The notes under the pieces: generated by a model
Databases searched by the model: none
What the model was told of the DNA's origin: nothing
Seen by the model: the letters and a program-made list of their open reading frames with translations, nothing else
Position numbers and translations under genes: made by a program
Part shown: piece by piece, positions 17,708-26,138 of the stretch
Position numbering within the stretch: position 1 is the first letter of the stretch
Layout of the letters: each line of letters opens with the position of its first letter
From: Clostridium sp. UBA4548
GTDB lineage: Bacteria; Bacillota; Clostridia; Clostridiales; Clostridiaceae
Assembly: GCF_002387895.1 (NCBI RefSeq)
Contig: NZ_DGLI01000012.1
Location: 1-51,783 of the forward strand
Length of the DNA: 51,783 bases
Reading direction: 5' to 3'

Positions 17708-19333
17708 ATGAAAGTTCTTATTATTGGTGGTGTAGCTGCTGGTACAAAGGTAGCAGCAAAGCTAAAACGTGAAAATCGTAGCTGTCAGGTTACTATACTC
17801 ACAAAAAGTAAGGATATTTCCTATGCGGGGTGTGGACTACCTTATTATGTGGGTAATGTAATTCAAGAAAAGAATAAACTAATAGTTAATACACCAGAAA
17901 GCTTTTCCAATTTAACTGGAGTTGAAGTGTTGACAGAAGTGGAAGTATTAAGGGTTAACACAAAGAATAAGACTGTTGAAGCACTAAATTTAAAAACAAA
18001 GGATACTTATACACATGAGTATGATAAGTTAGTTATTGCTTCTGGTGCAGATCCAATGAAACCACCTATTGAAGGAGCAAGTTTAAAAGGGGTATTCTTT
18101 ATGAGAACTCCTGAAGATGCCATTTCCTTACGTTCCTCAATTGAAGCTGGTGAAACTAAACGGGCTGTGGTAGTTGGTGGTGGCTTTATTGGCCTTGAAG
18201 TTGCTGAAAACTTGCTTGCTCAGGGTGTTAAGGTTTCTGTAATTGACATGGCAGATCATATATTGCCTGGCTTTGATAGTGAATTTGCGCATTATACTGA
18301 AAATCACTTAGCTAATCATGGCATAATTACATTAACAGGAACAAAACTTCAAGCTATTCTTGGAGAAGAAAAAGTTGAAAAAGTTATAACTGATAAGCGT
18401 GCTATAAAAGCAGATGCTGTTATCCTTTCTCTAGGTATTCGTGCTAATACAGCTTTTCTGAATGATACTGACATTGAGTTAATGCCTAATGGAACCATTA
18501 AAGTAAATGAATTCTTACAAACTAACATAGTTGATATTTATGCTGTTGGAGATTGTGCTTGCATAACCAATAGAATTACACAAACACCTACCTGGTCTCC
18601 AATGGGCTCTTCCGCTAATATTGAAGGTCGTATTTTAGCCCAAAACATCAACGGTAAAAAGATAAGTTACAAAGGAGTTTTAGGGACAGCAGTGGCAAAA
18701 CTTCCTGAACTTAACATAGGAAGAACTGGTTTAACAGAAAATGCTGCTAAGGCCTTAGGTTTTAATATTGAAACTGTTGTAACAGTAGTAGATGATAAAG
18801 CTCACTATTATCCTGATGCCTCAATTTTTATAATAAAGATGATAGCTGATAAGTTAACTAAAAAATTTCTAGGTCTTCAGGTTCTTGGAAAAGGAGCAGT
18901 AGATAAAATAGTAGATATTGCTGTAACCGCACTATCTATGAATGCTACTTTAGAAGATATTGAAAATATGGACTTAGCATATGCCCCTCCATTTTCTACT
19001 GCAATTCATCCCTTTACCCATACTGTAAATATTCTACTAAATAAGATCCGTGGAGAACTCAATAGCCTTACTCCTAAGGAGTACCTAGAGGGTGGCGCTA
19101 CAGGGTATAAAATTGTTGATGCATCTATTAACCCAAGTATAGATGGTGCTTCCTATATAGATCTTACAAAAGTAAATGGAGAGTTACCTGATTTAAAGAG
19201 ACATGAAAAATTGCTTTTAGTATGTGCAAAAGGTAAGCGTGCATATATGTTACAGAATCGCTTGAAATACTTTGGTTACACTAATACCTTAGTTCTGGAA
19301 GGCGGTAGTACTTTTAATGAAATTATACTTTAA
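17708..19333 (+). CDS. CoA-disulfide reductase-like FAD/NAD(P) oxidoreductase with a C-terminal rhodanese-like domain
   Basis: A flavin disulfide-reductase family member of 541 residues, starting at the ATG at 17708 after AAGGGTGTG. The FAD-binding site IIGGVAAGTKVAAKL is at the start; YAGCGLPYYVG near residue 42 holds the single redox cysteine of CoA-disulfide reductases and NADH oxidases; VVVGGGFIGLEVAENL near residue 153 is the NAD(P) site; DIYAVGDCA near residue 278 is the second FAD contact. From about residue 460 a short rhodanese-like domain keeps a cysteine in LLVCAKGKRAY. Similar fusions reduce CoA disulfide, persulfides or elemental sulfur. With the sulfite-reductase-like gene 88 bp downstream, a sulfur-reduction role is likely. 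The exact substrate cannot be read. Confidence 0.85.
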   Translation: MKVLIIGGVAAGTKVAAKLKRENRSCQVTILTKSKDISYAGCGLPYYVGNVIQEKNKLIVNTPESFSNLTGVEVLTEVEVLRVNTKNKTVEALNLKTKDTYTHEYDKLVIASGADPMKPPIEGASLKGVFFMRTPEDAISLRSSIEAGETKRAVVVGGGFIGLEVAENLLAQGVKVSVIDMADHILPGFDSEFAHYTENHLANHGIITLTGTKLQAILGEEKVEKVITDKRAIKADAVILSLGIRANTAFLNDTDIELMPNGTIKVNEFLQTNIVDIYAVGDCACITNRITQTPTWSPMGSSANIEGRILAQNINGKKISYKGVLGTAVAKLPELNIGRTGLTENAAKALGFNIETVVTVVDDKAHYYPDASIFIIKMIADKLTKKFLGLQVLGKGAVDKIVDIAVTALSMNATLEDIENMDLAYAPPFSTAIHPFTHTVNILLNKIRGELNSLTPKEYLEGGATGYKIVDASINPSIDGASYIDLTKVNGELPDLKRHEKLLLVCAKGKRAYMLQNRLKYFGYTNTLVLEGGSTFNEIIL

Positions 19334-19421
19334 AAAGTCACTTTACCTTTTAAACTTTTAAAAATAGTTCAATTATGCTAGAAATTTTCTTTTAAAAATG
19401 CTTAATAGGAGGTCTAAAATT

Positions 19422-20375
19422 ATGGCAACTTTAACTATTAATTCTAATGATGAAAAAAGAGTAAAAGCTCTAGGTTTTCTTAGCAATAAGGGAACTGATA
19501 ATTTTTCAGGAAGAGTTATCACTGTTAATGGTAAAATTACAGCAGCTCAATTTAAATGTATTGCAGAGGCTGCTGAACTTTATGGAAATGGTATTGTAAC
19601 CTTAACTACAAGACTAACAATAGAATGTCAAGGTATTCCTTACGATAAAATTGAAGATTTTAGAACATATATTGCTAAAGAAGGTCTTGTTACTGGTGGA
19701 ACTGGTTCTAAAGTGCGACCAATAGTTTCTTGCAAAGGTACAACCTGTCAATATGGTCTAATTGATACCTTTGATTTATCTGAGGAAATTCATCACAAAT
19801 TCTATGAAGAATATGCTAGTGTTAAATTACCTCATAAATTTAAAATTGCCGTAGGCGGATGCCCAAACAACTGTGTTAAACCTGATTTGAATGATTTAGG
19901 AATTATTGGTCAGTTAATTCCTAACTTTGATGAAGCTTATTGTAATGGCTGTAAGAAGTGCTCTATTGAAGAGGTCTGTCCAGTAAATGCTGCTAAAGTT
20001 GTAGATGGATTATTAGAGATTAATGAAGAGGAATGTAATAACTGCGGTCGTTGCATTGGGAAATGTCACTTTGATGCTATTGAAAATGGTACAGTAGGCT
20101 ATAAAATCTATATTGGGGGTAGATGGGGAAAGCGTGTAGCTCATGGTATTCCTCTTAGTAAGGTATTCACTAATAGAGAAGATGCTATTAATCTAATTGA
20201 AAAGGTTATACTTTTATATAGAGAACAAGGAAAAACTGGAGAACGTTTATCTCAAACCATTGAAAGGATTGGCTTTAAAAATATTGAAGCCCAATTACTT
20301 GCTAATGACCTCTTAGATAGAAAAGACGAAATAATAAATAGTGAGTATCATTTAGTTGGTGGAGCTACTTGTTAA
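19422..20375 (+). CDS. Siroheme/4Fe-4S sulfite or nitrite reductase-like protein with two ferredoxin clusters
   Basis: A 317-residue protein starting at the ATG after AGGAGG. It has an N-terminal ferredoxin-like half domain of the nitrite/sulfite reductase type (to about residue 75, with TLTTRLTIECQG), then the siroheme region SCKGTTCQYGL near residue 105 and GGCPNNCVKPD near residue 145. The first cysteine pair is C-x4-C rather than the usual C-x5-C. A ferredoxin insert with CNGCKKCSIEEVCP and CNNCGRCIGKC follows, able to hold two 4Fe-4S clusters. The layout resembles AsrC and small dissimilatory-type sulfite reductases in clostridia and archaea. It probably reduces sulfite in the cytoplasm with electrons from the ferredoxin insert. 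It depends on siroheme, whose precursor is made by the adjacent operon. Confidence 0.8.
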   Translation: MATLTINSNDEKRVKALGFLSNKGTDNFSGRVITVNGKITAAQFKCIAEAAELYGNGIVTLTTRLTIECQGIPYDKIEDFRTYIAKEGLVTGGTGSKVRPIVSCKGTTCQYGLIDTFDLSEEIHHKFYEEYASVKLPHKFKIAVGGCPNNCVKPDLNDLGIIGQLIPNFDEAYCNGCKKCSIEEVCPVNAAKVVDGLLEINEEECNNCGRCIGKCHFDAIENGTVGYKIYIGGRWGKRVAHGIPLSKVFTNREDAINLIEKVILLYREQGKTGERLSQTIERIGFKNIEAQLLANDLLDRKDEIINSEYHLVGGATC

Positions 20376-20427
20376 TCTAATCTTTTATCTCCCATGACAA
20401 TCATATTAATAATATCTTAATATTAAT

Positions 20428-20467
20428 AGGGAACTAAGATAAACTTATATAAGTTTATCTTAGTTCC
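20428..20467. terminator. Large perfect hairpin between convergent genes
   Basis: An 18-base perfect inverted repeat (arms 20428-20445 and 20450-20467, starting GGGAACTAAGATAAACTT) with an ATAT loop, 53 bp after the sulfite-reductase-like gene. There is no long T run on either side, so termination is likely but not of the classic form. It also faces the end of cbiB. Confidence 0.55.
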
Positions 20468-20473
20468 CTTATA

Positions 20474-20519
20474 GTTTATTAAATAATGAACAAGTTCATT
20501 TTGTTTAACAACTTTGGAA
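20474..20519 (+). repeat. Short dispersed repeat, family 2 (second copy)
   Basis: TTAAATAATGAACAAGTTCA and the following 20 bases resemble the minus strand at 11849-11890 and the plus strand at 29011-29053. The rest of the gap up to cbiB (20520-20638) shows no gene. Confidence 0.3.
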
Positions 20520-20638
20520 GCAGATTTGGACTACTACCAAAGTAACTCTTTAGGAAGATAGCTATCACCTATAGAAGCCGTTAATCATTAAGCTTTAAAA
20601 ATGTTATTAAATAAATTAATTAATTTGGGAATCTAAAA

Positions 20639-21598
20639 TTATATTACCCATAACATTGCCAATATTAATAGTAGTACTTCCGTTAAATACATTAGTTTTC
20701 CTGTCTGAAAAATATGATCCACTGCTAGTTCCTTAATATGTTCTCCTATGGTTGGTTTATACATAACTTCACCAAAGTAAGAGTTAGTTCCTCCAAGTTG
20801 TATTTTCAAAGCACCTGCTGTAGCTGCTTCAGGATAAGCACAATTTGGGCTTTTATGATTTTTTCTATCCCTTATCATTATTTTAAAGGTCCCTATTATA
20901 TTTCCACCTAATAAAGGTGCCACTATACACATTAAAACTCCTGTAATTCTAGCAGGTATAAAGTTAAACACATCATCAGTCTTTGCTGGAAAGAAACCAA
21001 TATATCTGAACTTTTCATTCATATAACCTAGCATTGAGTCCATGGTATTTATGCCCTTATACATCATAGCCAAAGGAGCTCCCCCAACAATTCCATAAAT
21101 AATAGGTGCTATTATCCCATCGGAGGTATTTTCGCTAATGGTTTCAACAGTAGCTCTTATGATCTCATGTTCACTAAGCTCCTTTGTATCTCTTCCTACA
21201 ATATAAGATAATTTAACTCTAGCCTCTTCAATATCACCCTTTATTAAAGGGCGATATACATCAACCCCTGCATTATATAAGGACTTAGCAGCAAGAGTTG
21301 TCCAAAGCAGTAATATATTTAATCCATGAAAAACATAGATATTAATTCTAGCTACATAAAGAAGCATGTAAGGAATTAAGTAGGTACTCACTGCCACAAT
21401 AATCACAATAAATCCCCCACAAAGCTTAAGCATTTTTTCTGACTTGCATTTTCCTCTAAAAATCTTTTCTAATTTGCTAATCAACTTTCCAATATAAATT
21501 ATAGGGTGCGGTAACCATAAAGGGTCACCCATTATAAAATCTATAATGGCAGCAAAAAACATATAAATTATATTGAGTTTAATATTAAAGTTAAACAT
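20639..21598 (-). CDS. cbiB: Adenosylcobinamide-phosphate synthase CbiB
   Basis: Joins aminopropanol phosphate (made by CobD) to adenosylcobyric acid in the membrane. The ATG at 21598, after AAGGAGTATAGC, gives 319 residues. The family motifs are DFIMGDPLWLPHPIIYIGK near residue 17, SYIVGRDTKELSEHEI near residue 130, ATVETISENTSDGIIAPI near residue 150 and FNFIPARITG near residue 200. Several hydrophobic helices are visible. It follows cbiP by 33 bp in the second riboswitch-controlled unit. Confidence 0.95.
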   Translation of the reverse strand: MFNFNIKLNIIYMFFAAIIDFIMGDPLWLPHPIIYIGKLISKLEKIFRGKCKSEKMLKLCGGFIVIIVAVSTYLIPYMLLYVARINIYVFHGLNILLLWTTLAAKSLYNAGVDVYRPLIKGDIEEARVKLSYIVGRDTKELSEHEIIRATVETISENTSDGIIAPIIYGIVGGAPLAMMYKGINTMDSMLGYMNEKFRYIGFFPAKTDDVFNFIPARITGVLMCIVAPLLGGNIIGTFKIMIRDRKNHKSPNCAYPEAATAGALKIQLGGTNSYFGEVMYKPTIGEHIKELAVDHIFQTGKLMYLTEVLLLILAMLWVI

Positions 21599-21631
21599 GC
21601 TATACTCCTTATACCTTAGTAACAAAACTTG

Positions 21632-23131
21632 CTATTTTCTAAACCCCATTGCCTCATATATTTTATTCATATCCAAAGACTTTCTAACAATATCTGCAAG
21701 TCTATCTAATTCTTTATCCCTTAGACTTTCGTATTCCATAGATTTTTTACTCTCTATACCTTTTTTCGCTCTAAGCTTATTTACTATATATTGTCTAAAA
21801 TTAACTCCATCAAAAATTCCATGGATATAGGTCCCCAGGATGTTTCCTCTTTCGTTAATTGCTCCATCAAAATAATCTTCAAAATCATTGTTTTTCTTAT
21901 TTATCTTAACTAAAGGAGTTGCTCCTTCACCTAAGGTTGTTTTCCCCATATGAATTTCATAGCCATAAAGATCTATACTTCTCTCTATCCCTGGAAGCAC
22001 TTTACTACCTATAGTTCCTTCAACCCTAGTAGTAACCTTCTTTTCTTCAAATACTGTTTTAGTATCTAAAAGGCCTAACCCTTCCATAACTTTTAAATCA
22101 GTTTCCACCCCTAGAGGATCTTCTAAAGTTTTTCCAAGAATTTGATAACCTCCACAAATACCTATAATTTCACCCTCAGTGCTATACTCTAAAACTTTTT
22201 CATAGAGACCTGAGGTTTTTAAAGCACTTAGATCTCCTAGAGTATTTTTAGTTCCCGGAATTATAAGTAGATCTGGATTTTTAAATTCTGTTATATTTGT
22301 TATATATCTAAGTGAAACATCTTCTTCACAGCTTAAGGCATCAAAATCTGTAAAATTTGATATATGAGGAAGTTTTATTACTGCAATATCAATTTTATTT
22401 GTAACCTGTTTATTAAGCTCTACTGCACCATCTTCATCCTCTAAAGCTAAGGTGAAATGGGGTACTACCCCCAAACACTGCTTTTTAGAGATATCCTCAA
22501 GCATTTTAATTCCTGGCTCTAAAAGACCTATATCTCCTCTAAATTTATTTATTATTGTACCTTTTACTCTTTCTCTTTCAGCCTCACTTAAAAGCATTAA
22601 TGTTCCAACTAGAGAAGCAAATACTCCTCCTTTATCTATATCTCCAACTAGAATTACTGGAGCATCTACTAGCTCAGCCATTCCCATGTTTACAATGTCA
22701 TTTTCTCTTAAATTGATTTCTGCTGGGCTTCCTGCCCCTTCCATAACAATAATATCAAAGTTATTTTCAAGATCCTGAAATTGATTTTTCAGTTCCTCCT
22801 TAAATTCAACCTTTAAATTATGATATTCTTTTGCATCGCTATTTCTATACACTTCTCCATTAAAAACAATTTGACACTTCTTATCAGAGGTAGGTTTTAA
22901 AAGTATTGGATTCATAAACACCTGTGGTTCAAGTCCTGCTGCATAGGCTTGAAGAACTTGTGCTCTACCCATTTCCTTTCCATCTAGTGTTATATATGAA
23001 TTAAGTGACATGTTTTGTGATTTATAAGGACAAACCGAGTATCCATCCTGTTTAAATATTCTACAAAGTGCTGTAACTAAAATACTTTTTCCCACTGAAG
23101 ATGCAGTACCTTGTACCATAATCTTTGCCAT
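21632..23131 (-). CDS. cbiP: Cobyric acid synthase CbiP
   Basis: Amidates four peripheral carboxylates (b, d, e, g) of adenosylcobyrinate diamide using glutamine and ATP. The 499-residue length is normal. The N-terminal P-loop region reads VQGTASSVGKSILVTALCR. YKSQNMSLNSYIT and VMEGAGSPAEINL are characteristic. The C-terminal class I glutaminase domain has the nucleophile cysteine in IIGICGGYQILG near residue 325 and a histidine in GTYIHGIFD. It is the first gene after riboswitch 2, and cbiB follows. Confidence 0.97.
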   Translation of the reverse strand: MAKIMVQGTASSVGKSILVTALCRIFKQDGYSVCPYKSQNMSLNSYITLDGKEMGRAQVLQAYAAGLEPQVFMNPILLKPTSDKKCQIVFNGEVYRNSDAKEYHNLKVEFKEELKNQFQDLENNFDIIVMEGAGSPAEINLRENDIVNMGMAELVDAPVILVGDIDKGGVFASLVGTLMLLSEAERERVKGTIINKFRGDIGLLEPGIKMLEDISKKQCLGVVPHFTLALEDEDGAVELNKQVTNKIDIAVIKLPHISNFTDFDALSCEEDVSLRYITNITEFKNPDLLIIPGTKNTLGDLSALKTSGLYEKVLEYSTEGEIIGICGGYQILGKTLEDPLGVETDLKVMEGLGLLDTKTVFEEKKVTTRVEGTIGSKVLPGIERSIDLYGYEIHMGKTTLGEGATPLVKINKKNNDFEDYFDGAINERGNILGTYIHGIFDGVNFRQYIVNKLRAKKGIESKKSMEYESLRDKELDRLADIVRKSLDMNKIYEAMGFRK

Positions 23132-23263
23132 TATGTAAACCCTCTTTCAATATTATTTTATAGGAAACTTAACTTATACCCTATTGTAGCTTAATTTTAG
23201 AATCTCTCAAAGTGACTTTAAAAATTTCATTTAACCATATTACCTAGTTTTCTTAAGGTTATA

Positions 23264-23294
23264 AAAATAAAAAAGGTAAGTCCAAGGACTTACC
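23264..23294 (-). terminator. Riboswitch-controlled terminator, cobalamin leader 2
   Basis: On the minus strand GGTAAGTCC pairs with GGACTTACC (arms 23286-23294 and 23275-23283) and is followed by TTTTTTATTTTT. Its position and flanks match the terminator of leader 1, but the stem bases differ on both sides together. Confidence 0.87.
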
Positions 23295-23344
23295 CTACTA
23301 TTACAAATACAAAAATATTTATATTTCCCATAACAATAGTTCTT

Positions 23345-23530
23345 TCCCTCCGAAAGCTTGTTTTATAACTCAGGCAGGTCTCCTGGCTCATGAATCTTTC
23401 TACACCTTACCTTCCTCTTGCGAGTGGTTTACAAGGTTCGTCCTCATTTACAGTAGCGGGGGCTGCTGTGGAATCTAACCACATTCCCTTTTCACTTTTG
23501 AACTATCTTCAAAAGCACCTAAATTGGATA
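23345..23530 (-). promoter_or_regulatory. Cobalamin riboswitch 2 (leader of cbiP-cbiB)
   Basis: The minus strand contains the same B12-box core AGCCAGGAGACCTGCC (23373-23388), CCCCGCTACTG upstream of it, and the same small CTTT-CGGAGGG-AAAG hairpin as riboswitch 1. The two leaders look close to 85-90 percent identical by eye across about 260 bases. Cobalamin should repress cbiP and cbiB through the terminator at 23264-23294. Confidence 0.95.
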
Positions 23531-23546
23531 TTTAGTTTTCATTATG

Positions 23547-23575
23547 ATTATAACTTTAACTTTTGATTAAGTCAA
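23547..23575 (-). promoter_or_regulatory. Sigma-A-type promoter of cbiP-cbiB
   Basis: Minus strand TTGACT (23570-23575), 17-base spacer, TATAAT (23547-23552), just upstream of riboswitch 2. Confidence 0.85.
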
Positions 23576-23781
23576 CAATATAGAAAGAAATATAACACTA
23601 TACTTGCTTTCTAATTATAGGGTATAATATAGTCAAAAGGCATTATTATCCAACAATATATAGCACCTGATATCTTGTATTATTAAATACTTATACTTGT
23701 ATAAAATTGTTATGTGAAACTATCCAACATTTTGTAAATATATGTTATATTAAACTTGAATTAACTTTAGGGAGGCTAAAC

Positions 23782-26073
23782 ATGGAAGTAGCTATAGAAA
23801 ATAAAAAATTATCCAAATCCTTAATTGTAAAGGTTCTAATTAAATATTTATTATTTCTGCTACCATCTGTAATATTTATATATATAACTCAAAACCATTG
23901 GGAAAATAATTTAGTTACTTACCATATAATATTTGAAGGATTTTGCATTTTTTTTGCCTTAGGTATATTTTCCCTATATTGGCATAATTATACCCATTAT
24001 TCTATGAGCTTCTCTGTACTAGGTTTTGGATTTCTACTAATAGGTATCTACAATTTAGTTCATACCTATTATCTTTTTTGTCCAAACCTCTTAAATTCAG
24101 TTCACTTAAATCTTTCCACCTTCTTAGATCAAATAGGATTGCTTATGCAAGTTTCAGTTATATTAATAGGTACTTTTAACTTTAAAGTTAAGATTACTAA
24201 AATAGCTAATTCCCTTATGTTAGGGATCACCGTGTTAGTGCTTGGAGGCGTATCAGTTTTAATTCCTCAGCTTCTTACTTTAACCTTACCCTACATTGGG
24301 TCAACCTATATACTTACAGCAATTAAAGCAGCCGTAATTAATCTTGCAATTCTTACTTCACTAAACCTAACATATATGTTTGAGAAAAAAGATGAGCTAA
24401 ACTACCAATATATCTTTTTATCCTTGTTAGCTATTATAACTACTGAAGTGATTTTATTAACTACAGGTGATTTAAAAGGTATTTTTTGGCTTTTCGCCCA
24501 TATTCTAAAGGCAGTATCCTATTACTTTATTTATAAAGGGGTCTTCGCTAGTGCAGTTGTTTACCCATATGATAGCTTAGAAAATAAGCATAAACAATTA
24601 GAACACGCCTATGAAAATCTAACAAAAGCAAATGAAGAAATAACTGGTCTTTCTAAAACTTTAAGCGATGTACTAGATTCATTACCTCTTGGTGTTTTTA
24701 TGTATGATGAAAATAGTAAGATAAATTATCTAAATAAAAAATTTGAAGAAATCTTCATCTGTGATAGAAGTGAAGTACTAGGGCTTTCAACAAAGGAGTT
24801 TCTTCATAAGTTCCCAAGACTTGAAGAGGATGAAAGGCTCCTTTCAGACATGGTTTTATCGGGAGATAAATCAGCATTAAGTGTTGTTCATACATATAGA
24901 GTTGGAAATGGAGAATATAAAAAACTATCAGTAAAAAATAGTAGAATTAACAATGGGGTTATATCTTTACTAAGAGATGCAAAGGAAGAACAGGAAATTA
25001 AGAATCTTCATCTTCAAACAGAGACCATCTTAAATGCTGTTAATAATGCAATAATTATGATAGATATGGATAAAAAAATAGTGCTTTGTAATAAGGCTGC
25101 AGAAAGAATCTTCGAAATAGATAAATCAGAACTTATAGGCATGGATATAGATAAGCTAAATGAGTTACTTACCTTCCAGAAGAAGGAGAATCCTTATGAA
25201 ATTTTGTCTGGCAAAAAGGATTTTGATGTATGCGAAGCTTCCCTTAAAACTAATAAAGGAAACAACATTGAGTTAATTATTTACTCCGCACCTATTAAGA
25301 ATATTGATGGTGAAATCATTGGTGGAATAAGTGTAGATACAGATGTAACAGAAATTAAAAAACATGAACAAGCTATACAGCAACAGGAAAAGCTAGCCTT
25401 ATTAGGTCAGATGGGAGCCGGTATAGTTCACGAAACAAGAAATTTCCTTACTACTATAAAAGGCCGTTGTCAATTAATTGAAGTAAATGCAGAGGATGAA
25501 AAAATCAAGGATCACGCATTAAAAATCAATAAGGATGTTGATGAAGTAAATAGAATAATAGGTGAATTTTTATTCCTATCCAAACCTAGAGACGTGCTAC
25601 TAGAAGAAATATCTATGATAGATCTATTTGAGTCAATTATAAGCACAATTGAAAATACCTCAATAACTAAAGGTATAGATTTGGAATTAGACATTTCTAA
25701 CCATGAAAGATACTTACTTTGTGATGAAGTCCAAATAAAGCAAGTGGTATTAAATATCTGCAAGAATGCAGTAGAAGCTATGAATGGAGTTCCTCAACGG
25801 GCACTAAAGATAAAAACCGGTTATATGGAAGAAAGTAATGAAATGTATATGGAGATTACTGATAATGGAAAAGGGATGTCTAAAGAACAATTAGAAAAAA
25901 TAGGAACCATGTTCTATACCACAAAGGAAACTGGTACAGGCCTAGGGTTAAATATTTCTTATCAAATTATAAAAAGTCATAAAGGAAGAATTCTTGTAGA
26001 AAGCCAAGTGGAAGAAGGTACTACCTTTACCATTCTTCTACCTTGTCTTGCTGATGAAGAATTAGATGAATAA
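23782..26073 (+). CDS. MASE3-PAS-PAS sensor histidine kinase
   Basis: A membrane sensor kinase of 763 residues, starting at the ATG after GGGAGG; the frame is open 25 codons further back. Residues about 10-265 are a multi-helix membrane part with HWENNLVTYHIIFEGF and histidine-rich loops, typical of the MASE3 sensor. Two PAS domains follow (about 290-395 and 410-520). The phosphoacceptor is H550 in GAGIVHETRNFLTTIKG, close to sporulation kinases such as KinE. The ATPase domain has KNAVEAM, DNGKGMS and GTGLGLNIS (about 645-755). No response regulator is adjacent, so it is an orphan kinase, possibly feeding the sporulation phosphorelay. That target is inference. A strong hairpin terminator follows. 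Confidence 0.9.
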   Translation: MEVAIENKKLSKSLIVKVLIKYLLFLLPSVIFIYITQNHWENNLVTYHIIFEGFCIFFALGIFSLYWHNYTHYSMSFSVLGFGFLLIGIYNLVHTYYLFCPNLLNSVHLNLSTFLDQIGLLMQVSVILIGTFNFKVKITKIANSLMLGITVLVLGGVSVLIPQLLTLTLPYIGSTYILTAIKAAVINLAILTSLNLTYMFEKKDELNYQYIFLSLLAIITTEVILLTTGDLKGIFWLFAHILKAVSYYFIYKGVFASAVVYPYDSLENKHKQLEHAYENLTKANEEITGLSKTLSDVLDSLPLGVFMYDENSKINYLNKKFEEIFICDRSEVLGLSTKEFLHKFPRLEEDERLLSDMVLSGDKSALSVVHTYRVGNGEYKKLSVKNSRINNGVISLLRDAKEEQEIKNLHLQTETILNAVNNAIIMIDMDKKIVLCNKAAERIFEIDKSELIGMDIDKLNELLTFQKKENPYEILSGKKDFDVCEASLKTNKGNNIELIIYSAPIKNIDGEIIGGISVDTDVTEIKKHEQAIQQQEKLALLGQMGAGIVHETRNFLTTIKGRCQLIEVNAEDEKIKDHALKINKDVDEVNRIIGEFLFLSKPRDVLLEEISMIDLFESIISTIENTSITKGIDLELDISNHERYLLCDEVQIKQVVLNICKNAVEAMNGVPQRALKIKTGYMEESNEMYMEITDNGKGMSKEQLEKIGTMFYTTKETGTGLGLNISYQIIKSHKGRILVESQVEEGTTFTILLPCLADEELDE

Positions 26074-26103
26074 AGCCTATTAATAATGATTAATAAAAAA
26101 ACA

Positions 26104-26138
26104 AAGGCAAGAAAACTTAAGTTTTCTTGCCTTTTTAC
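26104..26138. terminator. Bidirectional terminator between convergent genes
   Basis: A perfect 30-base palindrome made of AAGGCAAGAAAACTT and its complement, with A-rich sequence before and TTTTTA after. It can end both the histidine kinase transcript and the converging yhgE transcript. Confidence 0.9.

Noticed and set aside
16019..23131. Mobile island between the riboswitch copies carried by a transposon
   Set aside because: No transposase, integrase or target-site duplication is seen. The direct repeats are the riboswitch leaders themselves.
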